Positions 34,590 through 46,611 of a stretch of DNA of 64,000 nucleotides are shown here, in pieces. Within the stretch, counting starts at the first letter, position 1. The number at the start of each line of letters is the position of its first letter. Made by a program: the position numbers and the translations under genes. Source of the DNA: Fusarium oxysporum f. sp. lycopersici 4287. Its lineage: Eukaryota; Ascomycota; Sordariomycetes; Hypocreales; Nectriaceae. Location of the stretch: positions 4,290,402 through 4,354,401 of the forward strand of contig NC_030989.1 of NCBI RefSeq assembly GCF_000149955.1. Reading direction: 5' to 3'. The notes beneath the pieces are model-generated. The model worked only from the letters and a program-made list of their open reading frames with translations, was not told the origin of the DNA and ran no database searches.

Positions 34590-35129
34590 GCTCTGGGAGT
34601 CACTGTGGTGGTCATTGTACCGCAAAAGCAAAGATGATCTTCCCACGTGGATTATGACGAATGGCTCAACATCTATGTCTCATGATAGATGCAAGACTGG
34701 AATGCTTTCCCTGACACAATAACTACACACACCCTGGACCTCAACGTCCCAAAGAACCTCGATCAGCATCTTCTACATACACAACATACCCCCCTCCCTT
34801 TTACGCGTTGGCGTCATATCGTTTTCTCAATGTGCGATATCTTTTCAAGTAGTACCTATACCCATATGATTAGTAAAAAGCAGGTTGACGGATAATGGTT
34901 GGGATATCAGGATAATGTAGCTTTTGGGATAAATGAACTTATTGGCATGGACTGGAGTGTTTATGACTCGTGAATTGTGACGCGCTGGGGTGGTTTGAGT
35001 CGGTATCTGATGCTTGACGATAGACGGTGATACTCGTGACATACAACGTAAGCAATTAATCATACTCGCATATGATTTGCAAGTTGTCTCACGATGTGAC
35101 CGACGCAATCCTAAGGAACAAGAACTCAC
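34590..35129. other. spacer; may hold the last exon of the LYR gene
   Basis: Methyltransferase 3' flank. The last exon of the leftward LYR-motif gene should lie here, but I could not fix its acceptor. No other gene seen. Confidence 0.4.
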
Positions 35130-35441
35130 AATGCTTCAATTTCTATCGTATAGGTTAGCCAATGTCACCAACCCACTCGATTCAAAAACCCACCCTTCTT
35201 AACATACTCAGCCTGGGCAATTCCCTGGCGGATCTTATCCTCATCACGTTCTCCAGCTTTCGAGATGAAGGCCTTATGAAGACGAGGTCGAAAATAGTCA
35301 AAGCCGAGGGGATACTCTCTTCCCAGATACAAAAGCTCTGTCATAGCACGGTCAGCATATGCCCCGTGTGACAACTCTAAGCCAGAGCAGACCTTTATAT
35401 ATAGCGATGACCTGCCGTCTTAATTGCGGATTTAAGCTCAT
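35130..35441 (-). CDS. LYR-motif protein, LYRM5/ETFRF1 type (3' end unresolved)
   Basis: Three tiny exons can be joined: 35393-35441, 35194-35337 and 35130-35142, with introns of 55 and 51 nt (second branch site GGCTAAC). The product begins [20 protein letters not shown] and continues [20 protein letters not shown], then [20 protein letters not shown]. This matches the LYRM5/ETFRF1 branch of the Complex1_LYR family (tyrosine then basic residues, YLGR-YP, DYF..RL...F, E-F/Y-V-K-E-EALY). By family it is a small mitochondrial matrix protein (~90 aa) that binds the acyl-carrier protein and regulates electron-transfer flavoprotein. The last residues lie past a GTGAG donor at 35129, and I could not choose the acceptor confidently. 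Without the splice a stop follows directly after EIEAL. Confidence 0.8.
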
Positions 35442-35708
35442 ATTAACTGTGTTTGTGTATGGATCACGGTCTCATACAGCCGCGGAATACCGATGCGGAT
35501 GATGTATGATGCTGCCGCGGCCATGCCCAGACTGTGGCGTCGAACCCCCACTTCAGCCTCGCTATAGCTCCAGCCACGAAACCTTAGATTCAACTTCTGC
35601 ATTGCGCCATCGCCAACTGCTTTTTGAAGATTTCGATCCACGCCCTCACGATCCCTCGAGTCAAGATCCCTTGCTCACATCCCGGATCTGGCCCGGAAGG
35701 CAACCACC

Positions 35709-37051
35709 ATGTTAGTGAGAGGCCACAATGCTCTGAGAAGCTCCCGAGCACTCTTCAGACTGCCGAGCCTAGTGCGTTACAGGTGCGAGATAAAAGAAGG
35801 GCCGGAGCCGGAGCAGAAGCAGAAGCAGAAGCAGAAGCCAAAGGAAAGGCGAACCACAAGGCCATGGCCAAGTGGTCTACAGGAGCTAGGAGCTGAATCA
35901 GCACGTCCGATTCCCGCAGACCCAAGTTCCACGTTTACCATGGTTAATATCCCGAATGCCTCCACAGCGTATGAAAGATGGCCGACCCTCAAGAAATTCA
36001 AACCAGCGCTGCAACCACGAACATGTGGAACTATACGTCCTGGCGCAGGCCCTGGCGGTGGTGCAACAGTCGACGCCTATATGGAGCTATCGTGTCTTCC
36101 TTACTTATATAACGATCTTGGCGTGATGATCTTTGAAGGCCCGCGCTGCGTCCAGGTTAAGATTATGTCAAATATCCTTCGGAGCGTCGAATGTGAAGAA
36201 TGTAGACTGCAGGATAGAGATTGGACTACGGGTAAAGCCTACTACGAGGTGAATTATTCCAAGTGGAACGTGTATCGTATAAAGTTAGATCCAAGCAAAC
36301 ACGTCGAGACAAGTTCTCAGAACGGTGTATGTAAATGTTCCAAAGTGGTAAAACACATAATGCTAATTCCATGCAGAGAAGGAAAAGCAGCATAACACCC
36401 GATGGACTGTATGACCTTACCAATATTGCACTTGAGAAATGGAAAGCGGATGGGACAGGAGGACCTGTCCCTGTTGAAACTCTGCCTGGTTCTCTGAAGA
36501 TGTACATTCTGAACCACACTGGCGGCCCAGGGCTAGCGAATGTAAGTCTCTCTCCTTGTTGCTCATCTGATCTCAGGCTGATATTTTCCTCATAGGATAC
36601 CATCAATGGGTCGTATCTACCTCAATTGCATGTCTACGTTGCGACCGGGATTCGGGGCAACACAATCTACATGTGCATCGAGTTTCATACCGTCGGCACA
36701 AGGCGCTTGGTCGGCATCACATACCTCAGACTCAGACCGACTTTCGACCTCTCACCCGCCAAATACATGGCCGAGGAGCCCCCTCAAAGGGTCGATGGAA
36801 ACACCGATTTCGACCAAAAGTTCACCAGTATCGAGGAGAAGATAAAGGCCGGTAATGCTTATTCCGAAAAGCAAGCATTTCAGCCTCCACCACCCCATGC
36901 CAGAAGCATAGAAAGTTCATGGGAGTTTTACGAAAAGTTGGTACCAAGTAATACACGCCGAAACAGCGATATATTCAAAGCAGCGATGTTCAAGTTATAC
37001 AAGCTGGAGATGAGACTCTGGTCGCAGAGGAAGAGGGCTATGAAGAAGTAA
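35709..37051 (+). CDS. unrecognised protein, three exons
   Basis: Exons 35709-36326, 36377-36541 and 36596-37051 join in frame (introns of 50 and 54 nt) to 412 aa. The first ~75 residues are low-complexity, with a Lys/Gln repeat encoded by a GCAGAA hexamer run, so translation may really begin at ATG 35940 (MVNIPNASTAYERWPTLKKF). The rest looks like a compact domain with CEECRLQDRDW, YEVNYSKWNVYRIKLDP and VTIYMCIEF-like strands, followed by a basic helical tail. I recognise no family and see no signal peptide. Clean splicing and steady composition argue that it is a real gene. Confidence 0.65.
35813..35838. repeat. (GCAGAA)n repeat inside coding sequence
   Basis: About four hexamer units encode alternating Gln-Lys in the N-terminal part of the gene at 35709-37051. 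Length changes would stay in frame. Confidence 0.85.
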
Positions 37052-40000
37052 AAAGAGGCAGAAGCAACTGTCGAAGGCCATAGCTCATATAGAAGAAAAG
37101 TATCCAGGTGTTGATAGAGAAGCTTAGCATGGGACATTGGAGGAGATCATTGAGGAGGAGAGGGAGTTACGTGGGATGAGTATTGAGGGTGAGGTAAAAA
37201 GGGGGTTTCATGTGTTGACATGAATAAAGATCATGGTGAGGTTCTGGGATGCTTGCACGATATCACATCATGAACGCCCACTCCGGGGAATACTCTTTGC
37301 AGCGACGAATCAATATTTCGCAATATCTACAGCATCTTGGAGGAAGGATTGGCAACTGATCAATGATCTCAGCTTCCACAAGTACCATGTCGTATTCTTG
37401 GTCAGAGCAGACTATTGTTAAAGGAGGAAAGATAGATAAAGCTCTATTCTATCGCAAGGCTGAAAGCATGTTGATTGAAAATGACAACGAGTGAAGCCTT
37501 GCCGGGACCCAACCGGATAGCAACTGCAAAGCTCGAGATAGCTTTGCTCACACGAGCAAGTTGCGGACTACAACAAGTATCGAGGCATTAACTGATGGCC
37601 TCATTGTATGCAAGTCATGACTAGAAAGACGATTTCCGTGCCAGAGGCTACTTGCATGGCTCATGCTAAGTGTGTCCCGTCTTGGTTAGCATGATGGATG
37701 CCAGACGAGACGAATAAAAAGGGTTGAGTACACCCGGCAACATCGGAAAGCTTCTGAGACTGTCAAAGCCGGAACTCATGATACCAGCAAACCAAACCAG
37801 AGCAGGCAAGTTGTCACAAGCCACACCAACAGGTATCAAGCTTGTACCTGATAGACACGAGACGTGCAAACAGATCGGGTTGCCTGTTTAGGCAGTCATC
37901 TCAAGTCATACCATCCCCAAGCAGGACTGTCCCTCGTTATCGCTCTCCGTGGCCATTTATGGTGGTTTTCGCGTCAATCATTCCCCCCCGGAAAGAAAAC
38001 AACGCATCGGAAGCACAACCGGAAAGCGTGATATCGGAAGATATCACAGCACATCATGCCCTGCAACATTACAACACCTGCGATTCTCTCCGTCCAGACA
38101 GGGCTGGCTTCGAGTGGCGCCCGTCATGCAGCAGCACGGGGCATCCCGCATGAAAAAGAGACGAAGCTCCAAAGCTTCCCCCGCCTAGAACAGGGTCCAG
38201 AGTATCATAGCTTGTGAGTTAGTTTTTAAGGATTCAGCTTCAAACGTATAAACCAGAGACATCGTGAACTTGATATCAGACCACTGTGACGACTCATAGT
38301 GAAATCGACACTCAGACGATCTACAAAGATTCCTTATCCGTAGAGGCCGGTTCTTTATCCGCTCACCGTCATTTGACACCACCCCATGGTCTAGCACACG
38401 AAACAGAGTGCACAGAAAGCTGATATGCAGGGTTGCAGGCGCAGTTTGATAGGGCGAGCCGAAAACAAGTGCGAGAAGTGCCGACGGGGGCGGCACCCAA
38501 ACGGATCCCCCTCATCGATAGGGATCAAAGCCAAGACCTGAAGGTGGTGCTTCGATTTGCTAGCGGGGTAGCGATCATCACTTGCGTCGTGGAGACTCCT
38601 CAGGAGTCTTGTTGTGAAAAGTTTCGATGGTTTGTGTGGTTGAGGTAGCAATGAGTCGCCTTGATCCTATCTGTTCTCCTCCACCTTGCAAAATGGTTCC
38701 TTGAGCAGACGTAAGGATGCCCAGGAAAGAGACACTTCCAAGGCTTTCATCACGCAATTCACGGCTTATGGCTTGATGGTGTTTAGTAACGGACTCGCAT
38801 AAGCATGCGTGAGCATGGCCGTTTGAGTCGTGGCAGTCGATCACTGTGCGATGATCTATTCGTGAAAACAAAACCTATGCGGGACGATCGGCGCTTTTAG
38901 TCGTCAACTGACGACAGAATAAGGAGGGGTTGTTTTTCTATTGTTTTTATGCGACAGCTTCATTTTTGTGTGTGCTTGTGTGGAGCTTATCAAAGTCTCT
39001 GAGCCTGCAGCGTCTTGCAGGGAATAGCTTGCAAAATTGAGCAGCCTTGACGATGTAACCATGAGCTTCAAGGTTGAAATTTGGTGCACTCCATCGGTGA
39101 TTGTCCATATCGAGACGAGGCTCTTTGTAAAAAGCGGGACATGAAATTAGAGCAAAAACGGGCCAAGAAAAACTGCCGAAAGTGAAAAAATGGACTGAGT
39201 CTAATGACTCAAGTACCGTCCCGGGGAGTCGATCAGCCACGGTGAGTCGGGAATTAATTGTTGTTTTAGGCGCTGGATTCCAGATAGAGTTCCTGGGCCA
39301 TGTTGCATGATTTGCAGCCAGTGGAATGTGCTGTCTCATCGTTGTGAGGTTAATCGTGATGTTGACTCTCAAGACGAATAAACAAAAAAACTTCATCTGA
39401 AAAAGACTGGTTGTTTCATCACGACTCAAGACCAAATATTTCAGCTTCCTTGTCCTTGTCCGTGTCCGTGCAGTTGATGACCCTAGGAACAATCCATGTC
39501 ATCCTAAATTCTGTCCCCCTTGAACCAACTCAGGACCTTTCCCACAACGGGCAGGCCATGGCGCTCACGACGTCAGAAGCCATCCATTGGCAGTAAATTC
39601 TCTTTTTTCCAAGGCCACTGTACCCGTAGGCTACAGTATTCGGCCGTCGCTCCCTAGACACACCTTGATCCGGCCGAGGTGAGATGAGGGGCGACAATCA
39701 CAAAGCTTAACATCTGGGGCATGATTCGCTCATCTTGTTTCTGGCATGTGCCTACGCATCGGAGTCTACCGAGTCTTCAGCGTCTTGCGCAATTGCTGAT
39801 GATGGATACTCTTGATGAGGCTGGAATTGTTAAATGTTTTCTTGCATTGCGGAGAAGCCCTAGAATCGGCAGAGCCGGGGTGTGCCCTGGCCAATGCCTG
39901 GCAGAGCGTGTAAGCGATGGCGTGCCCACGCGAATGTTACATTGTTGATGTTATATCGAGATGTGAGTGAAGAAATCGGGCACAAGGGGTCTCACCAGGC

Positions 40001-41633
40001 GTGACGAGAATCAGACTATATAACGCAGTATTAAGGAACCGTGATAGAAACAAGATGAGACCCTGCAAAGAAACGTCAACGCAGCAACGCAGCCAGACAT
40101 TGTGTTGTCAATCAATTCGACCTGAAGAATGGTCTTGTGACGAATGTGGACAAAGACTTTGGTCCCTGCCAATTATTTCCCGTCTTTTCGCCTCGTCTCA
40201 TCTGCCTATGCTAAAAACAGGGTTCACACAGTGAGAGGCACGGAGTGTTTCATGGTGGAGCATGTGACTCCCCAATGGATCAGTTGTTTTTACTTGAGAA
40301 AAACCACTTTCAGCGCGAAGGGGACGCTATTTAGAGAATCTACTGAAACTAGTATCTTGATTCTCTCTATCATGATCTTTTTTTTTTTTTTTTTTTCGGA
40401 GTTTGAAGGCATCGTGCTGGAAAGTGGCATTAGACATTCATCCTCGGCTGCTGATCATCATCGTCTGTGGGCAAGACTCAGCCATTGAGCGCAGTCTAGC
40501 GCCTCAAATTGGCCATCTCAACCTTGTTCCTGTGTACCTGATCAGTTGGCATTCAAGAAGCCAATATCGACCAGAAACGGAATTTGACTATGGGGGATCC
40601 ACTTGCAAGAACCCAGATGATCATACATAGCGTTAGCGATTCAAGCCTTGAGATCTATCGCAGATTTCATCGTCAACGGCTTCATTTATTTTCAGCAAAA
40701 ACCTGCATCCCCAACTCAAAACTTCAGCTTAACGCGCCTTTAGCGCGCACTCCACTAGAATAAGCTGCCCCCAACTGCCCCAATTCCGCACTCCAACGGG
40801 GATCCATCTCTCGTGCAGCTCGCAAACCATCCATTGGCAGCTGGAGGTTGGAGCCCTGCTGAGATCATGCGAGCCACTAGGACTACAGTGGACTCTAGCA
40901 TCCAACAGCGTCAGAAACAGCCGCGTTGGCTTGTTGTTGGCACAGTGCGAGTCCCCTCTCCCCGCTATTCCCGTTCCCATCTATCCATCGTCTTTGCGTT
41001 CTGCCACTCCATTCCTTATTCTCTATTGCTTTCTGTTTCCTTTTCAATCCAATCCAATCCAATGCAAGCCTGGGCTTTGACAGCCAAAAAATCTCCCACC
41101 TCCACCACCTGACTTCAACCAACAGTCAACCCTACCTTGCCTTGTCTTTTTTCCTTACCTTATCTTACCAACTATCCACTTGACAACATCCCACTGTAAT
41201 CATCTCGTAACCGATCAAAACTACCTCCTTGCAACGCTCATTACTTGCTTTCTGCGGCCCTCCGGCCGATCTTGGCAGGTTTTGCTTTGTTGCATTTTGA
41301 CGACAGTTCCCCTCTTGTCGTCGCCCTTATCAGTTTGATCATAGCTCTTGTCGCCCGTGTTTCCTTTTCCCGACCATTTTCAATTCGAATGCACATGTCG
41401 ACCACGAACCTTCTTGTCGCAACGGCTCGCCTCCCAACTCTACTACATATTATTCCGAGACCCGATACTTTACCCGTCCCCTCGTGTTAGAATCGACCGA
41501 GACGCCGTAACGCTCGAGTCGCCAACTCTCTGTACCAAGCCCTTGTCCCTTAAAGGCTTGTCCCGGCTGCCGGCCCTGTTCCCAAGTGGTTCCTGGGTTC
41601 GTCAGACTGTGGCAGCAAGACAAGTCGTTGCGC
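37052..41633. other. 4.6-kb region without recognisable genes
   Basis: No frame here resembles a known protein. It has a run of 19 T at 40378-40396 and, from about 40950, pyrimidine-rich sequence typical of a fungal promoter and 5' leader leading to acrB. It may hold long regulatory sequence, unannotated non-coding RNA or decayed elements; I cannot tell which. Confidence 0.5.
40378..40396. repeat. poly-T run (19 T)
   Basis: Uninterrupted homopolymer in intergenic DNA. The length in the consensus may be inexact. Confidence 0.8.
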
Positions 41634-44484
41634 ATGCCTCGCGCTCCAGGTTCGAGTAAGCGACAGCAAGGCGCCGCCAGTCATCGCGATAATCGCCATG
41701 AGAATGGGCTTGTAGGTTCTGCCAAGCGTTCTTCTGACAAGAAAAGGCTCAGGCCTGCTCGACAACTCTCTTCGCCGATCTGAACAAGGCACTGCTGGTG
41801 CTGCTGGACAGTCGACGCCCGTCAATGGTCACGCCAACAGCCCGTACAAGCAGTGTGTCTATGATGCCTCCAATGACTCCCGTACCGACGACCTCCGCCG
41901 CTCCTCTCTTGACGCCGTCTCCGAGATGTCGTCCGACTCGTCCAACGCCAATGGCCTCAGTGGTGTCGAAGCTGGCCACCGCCAGATCGACGTTAATGCC
42001 ATGAAGAACGCTGATGTTCACCGCGACTCGGGCCCGTTCGACCTCGCAACCACGGTTCTCAAGTCTCTTCCTATGCAGGACACACTCGCTATTCTCATCA
42101 TCCTTATGCACGTCCCTTCGCTCTCGCTTACCGTTATATACACCATCTTCACGTTCCTTACCTTTGTTCCTCCCGTCGCCACCAGTTCGGGAATGAGTAT
42201 CAACCTTGCCGAGATTTTCGACGGCAATTCGACCATGCCCTCTCTCGTAACTGTCTTGTGTGTTGACTTCTTCTTCCTTCTGGTATGGCTCTTTCTGTGG
42301 GGTCCAATCCAGGATGCTATTCTGGATTTTGCCAAGCCAGTCATTGCCATTACTTTGGGAGGGGGGACAAGTGCGAGGGATGGAACATCGAGAGGCCTAA
42401 CCACATGTTTTATGTGGGTGATAGGTCATCACTTACTCAGGGGAACCAGAGCTCATTGGGGTCGTGTGGCTCGACACATACCAGAGCACTGGCGGTTGCC
42501 CCAAGTTTTCAATAACCCAGTCGATTCTGCTTCTAGCGCATACGATAAGATGTCTGCCTATGGGTGGATTCGAAGTGTTCTCGCCATTCATATTTTAACC
42601 CAAGGAATTGTGCGATATATCCGAGAATGGTATCTCAGACGCGAAAAAGCCAACGCTTCTGTTGGTGCCAGCGATCCTGAGGCCGGAAAGCCACCAAGTG
42701 TGATCAGCGATACGGCTAATGAAGGAGGCTTCGCAACGCCTGATACTGAAGCAGGTCTGAATTCGACATCCACAGTACCTACAAGCAAAAAAAGAAGAAA
42801 GCAAAGCACTCAAGTTCGTTTACAACAACCATTATGGGCGGCATTGGCGAGCACCAAGATTGTTGTGGTGAAAGAGTACGAATTATCCCATGCGGCTTCT
42901 GAGTCTGCCGGAACTAATGCTACCGACATTCACAATCTTGGCAATGCTCCGTTCAACAACCAACCCAACCAAATTTGGATATCCTACATTGGTAGCGATG
43001 AAGTTTGTTTTAACACTAGCCATTTTCCCGAAATCGACGACGACGAGCCGCGTTCCGTTGAATCTTCAGGCGAAGATTCTAGACCAGCCAATATCGACAC
43101 CTCGAAGCCATTTTACGTCAGAGTTAACAACGCTGTTTGGCAGCCCACTCGCATGTTTCCGATCGAGGAGTCACCAGGAGAATCTCACGAAGGAGTTCGA
43201 TGGACTGGTGACATCTACGGACTCAGACCTGCTTCCAAGTATGTCTGTGAGTTTGTGGATAGCCAGACTGATGAGGTTCTGTTTTCAACCAGCATCAGAA
43301 CTGTCCAGGCCACTCAGCGGGAAGTGGACGGTGTTCCACCTCCTGTTGCTAACGGACAGCGCTCCCTTCACCCGGATTCGCCTGCCCTGACTCTTAGGAC
43401 ATCAATTGCTGCAGTCGAGGCCAAGCTTAGCGAGGAGAGGTCCCGCCTCAAGACTCTACGAAAGGAGTACAAGAACCGCGCCAACGCCCTCAAAAAGGAC
43501 AACGAGTTGACGGATAATCAACTCTCTTCGGCTGGAAACCATGACGAAAAGTACCGACAAAAGATTCGTCAGCAAGAGACCCAGAAAGCCCAGGCAGAGC
43601 GTGACACCCAGCAACTCGCTGATCAGCTCAAGAACTTCGACACTGCACCTGAACTCGGCGAACGTAAAAAGAAGGTGGAGAAGCAGTACAGTAGCGAGAA
43701 GAAGGTTTTTGAGGCAGCTCAGAAGGCTTTCAAGGAGTACAAGTCCGGACTGGAGAAGGAGATCAAGGCCAAGGAAGTCGAGAAATCGAACCTCAACACC
43801 CGCCGTAACAAGGTGGCGACTCGAATTGCTAAGGTTGAGAACGAGCTTGCCAACATCACCGACGCCAACAACCGCGGGCTTGATGAGGCAGAACGACGAA
43901 ACCAAGAGCGTTCCATTTGGCAGGGTCATGTCGCTGGTATCGAAGCCAACTACAATGAGCGACTGGCTCATGTTCGTGCGAACAATGCCAACAAGAGTGA
44001 GGAGATTCGACACCTGCAAATGCAGCTGCAGAGTTTCCACGAGTACATCAACTCGAATGGCATGTCTTACGATATGATGCCTCCTCTTGACGCAGGACAC
44101 TCCCACCTTGGTCCGCCTTTCCAGCCTACGACTTCGAGTACTTGGAACCCCGATCCCACGGCTCCTCCTCACTACCCAACTGGTCTCTGGTCCGCCTCTG
44201 ACAACGTCCTCCCTTCGGCATCGGCTCCCACTCTCCCGTCCATGTCCCCTTGGCAACCTCCCCCCACTGCGCCTCCCTTCGAGCCGCGTATGACTCGCTC
44301 TCGTGGACGTAGTTCTAGCATGCTCAGCAACGTCAGCGGTTTCACGCAGTCGAGTGGTGAGGAGTACGCGTCGCCGCCCATGGACTCTCACCGGGTTAAG
44401 CACATCTGGGCAAGTCGCACCAGGGCCAGCGGTGGCGGTAGTAGCGGCAGCGGCAGCAATGGTGATCCGACGAGCCCCAGGTGA
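41634..44484 (+). CDS. acrB: AcrB-like membrane coiled-coil protein (ubiquitination network)
   Basis: From ATG 41926 a single frame encodes 852 aa. Two hydrophobic segments near the N-terminus (TLAILIILMHVPSLSLTVIY and VTVLCVDFFFLLVWLFLWG), a central beta-rich part, a long coiled coil at about residues 490-700 and a Pro-rich tail ending SGSGSNGDPTSPR match Aspergillus AcrB. AcrB is linked to acriflavine sensitivity and, with CreD and HulA, to carbon-catabolite control through ubiquitination. The frame stays open upstream of 41926 to about 41750, and a likely true N-terminus starts at ATG 41634 (MPRAPGSSKRQQG). The two lie one base out of phase, with the junction at the A run 41742-41745. Either the draft has an extra A, or translation starts at 41926. 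Confidence 0.85.
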
Positions 44485-45340
44485 GCGAGTGGTCGAGTTT
44501 GGCTGGGTGATATATGGCTGTGATTGAAGGGCAGCGGTTGTTTGGTTTGATTTCGACAGGCTAGGCTGTTGGATAGCGCTTGCAGTGAATAAAAGTAGTG
44601 CCATTGTTAAATGTGTGTCTATTGAATGGTGATGTCTTCATGTCTTGAGCTCTTGGCCATGTCCTTTTCACATCCCCCAAGCGGGGTTTTCTTTTGAGGC
44701 AAGTGCGCCGAGATGAGTCTGCCCTTTTCCCTAAGGATCTATTCATGTCATCTTTTCTACTGTGGTTCACCTCTCTGGTCTCTTCATATTCCTCTGTTCT
44801 GCTCTTCATCGTCACCCTCAAACACTCTGCGAATTCCTTTGTGTGTGAACAATGGGGGATGCGTCACTCCATGCATTCGACCGACTCCTTCCAGAGGAGG
44901 CAAAACTTATGATCTATATCCTAAGCCATGAAAAGGTTTAGGTAAGTTTAGTACAGCTTAGTGGGCCTTTAGACTATTTGTTTTGGCGCCTTGGTTGAAG
45001 GTTCGGGGTTTTCTTGCTCCCCAGTGCCCTTCTGGCAGTTTGCTATGCTCGTCCAGCTTCTCGTTCCACTACTCCATCACCAAGCTTCAGGACAGACAAA
45101 GTTGTCGGGCGCAAGGCTGTTCAAGAACAAATCGTTGCAATCACATCACATCATATCACGTTGTTCGGGCATTCAAGTGTTTGTTCAAAGTCGCAGTGCG
45201 CTTATGTTCATTCAATTACTCTTCGTGTATACAATACAATAAGCCAAGTGGTGACCAGACTGAGGTTACCGTCATTGGCTGGAATCTAATCACATCATTG
45301 CCGCGTACATATCCATCTTCCGAGATCATTACTGAGTATT
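44485..45340. other. convergent 3' spacer with repeat copy 2
   Basis: Lies between acrB and the leftward coiled-coil gene. It contains the dispersed repeat at 44891-45028. No gene seen. Confidence 0.5.
44891..45028 (+). repeat. dispersed repeat, copy 2
   Basis: Shares ordered blocks with 30733-30886: TTTAGGTAA at 44938, GCTTAG, TTTGTTTTGGC and GTTTTCTTGCTCCCC at 45008. Both copies are on the same strand in intergenic DNA. Confidence 0.6.
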
Positions 45341-46611
45341 TCAGACACCCAGCTCTCCAAGCTTCTGCTCAGCCGCCTCGCACATGGCCGGGTGAACGAC
45401 TTCCTCGACTGCAACAAGTCGACGCATCATGCTGGCCACGTCGGACTTGAGCTGCTTGTTGGCATCCTTCTCCTCTTTGAGGGCGATCTTCTGCTTAATG
45501 AGGGCAGATTTCTGCGTTTTAATCTTCTCCTTGAGCGTCGCATTCTCCTCTGACACCTTGTCGATCAACTCGGACATTTTACCCTACTTGCTTCCCAAGT
45601 CCATTAACTGCAAGGGAAAAATATTGTTAGCGTCCATGGCTTTACCAAAGATTGAAGTGATATACTTACACTTTCGTGAACACAGTCCCACTTGTCTCTG
45701 TCGGCCCTAGCCATATCGTCAAGCTCGTCGGAGAAACTATCGAGCGTTTGCTTGCAGTAGGCGCGGAGTTTGTTCTTGACAATCGGAAACTCTTCCTCGA
45801 TCTTGTTGATCACAGGCTCAAGCTCGAAAATCTTGGCACCGGCTATGGTGATCAGTTCGCCGTCTTCTTCAATTGAGTCCTGTTGCTGGCCGAGGAGCGT
45901 CTTGATAGCGGCGATCTCAAGCGGGATGTTACATTCTTCAATCGTTTCCTGCTAATCACATCCGTCAGCCAAGGGTTCCGAAGCTGAGTATGTCTGCACC
46001 TCGATATGCACTTTGAAACCTCTGGCGCCACGACCACTGAACCCTGCTTTCCAGTCCCAGAGCAACATATGACCATCTGGACAGACCCCACACGATATAC
46101 CCAAGACGCAACTTAAAGGCAGTGTGGACTGTACTCCCGAGGTATACTGGTACGAGGCCGCGATCCCCAAAGTCAAAGGTGTGCCCAGGCTAAGCCTGGA
46201 GATATCAACCCAAAGTTTCGACGGAAAAAACAAGCGCTTCGGGGCCCCGAATTATGCTCCCAAGCCGAACTGGATACCTTGGCGCTTGACTTTGAAGACC
46301 TGGAAGCGACCCAAGCTGCAGTCCAAGCTAAGCTTGGAGATGCTCACATGAACACCTAGATCCACAGCTCGGGACCCGACACCCAAGGCCATCATCTGAA
46401 GACAGATACGAAGACCTGGGCGTTGTGTCGGGGAACTTTGATGCTCCTGGCTCGCATGCGGGGAAGAAGGGGCAACAAGAGGAGTGCATTCAAGGGTGGA
46501 TGAGAAAAGAAGCAGACATACCTGATCGAGAAGAGTCTCCTCGATGACCATATCGATCTCGGTCTGTGTGGGGGTTAGTGAGACCTGGTAGCTAATGCGG
46601 TCTTTGATCAA
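45341..46611 (-). pseudogene. beta-rich plus coiled-coil gene with two in-frame stops
   Basis: Four exons fit one phase: 46522-46611 (start unclear), 46000-46446, 45670-45951 and 45341-45607, with introns of 75, 48 and 62 nt. The second exon looks beta-stranded and holds two related segments (VSISKLSLDC and VDISRLSLGT), then SYQYTSGVQSTLPLS and MLLWDWKAGFSG. The last two exons are long amphipathic helices (IFELEPVINKIEEEF; MSELIDKVSEENATLKEKI). The frame is interrupted by TAA at 46252-46254 and TAG at 45584-45586, and continues in the same phase after each. The first exon also meets its only nearby upstream ATG segment (MAKPTLCQRKMLDAQ) out of phase. It could be a recent pseudogene, consensus errors, or two shorter products (about 110 and 78 aa). 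Family not recognised. Confidence 0.5.

Noticed and set aside
37842..39596. Short frames of 60-180 codons in the gene-empty block
   Set aside because: No domain, signal peptide or coherent splicing. Likely chance ORFs.
46124..46351. Plus-strand frame of 75 codons opposite the coiled-coil gene's second exon
   Set aside because: It mirrors the minus-strand coding sequence (including the near-palindromes), so its protein-like look is explained by the other strand.
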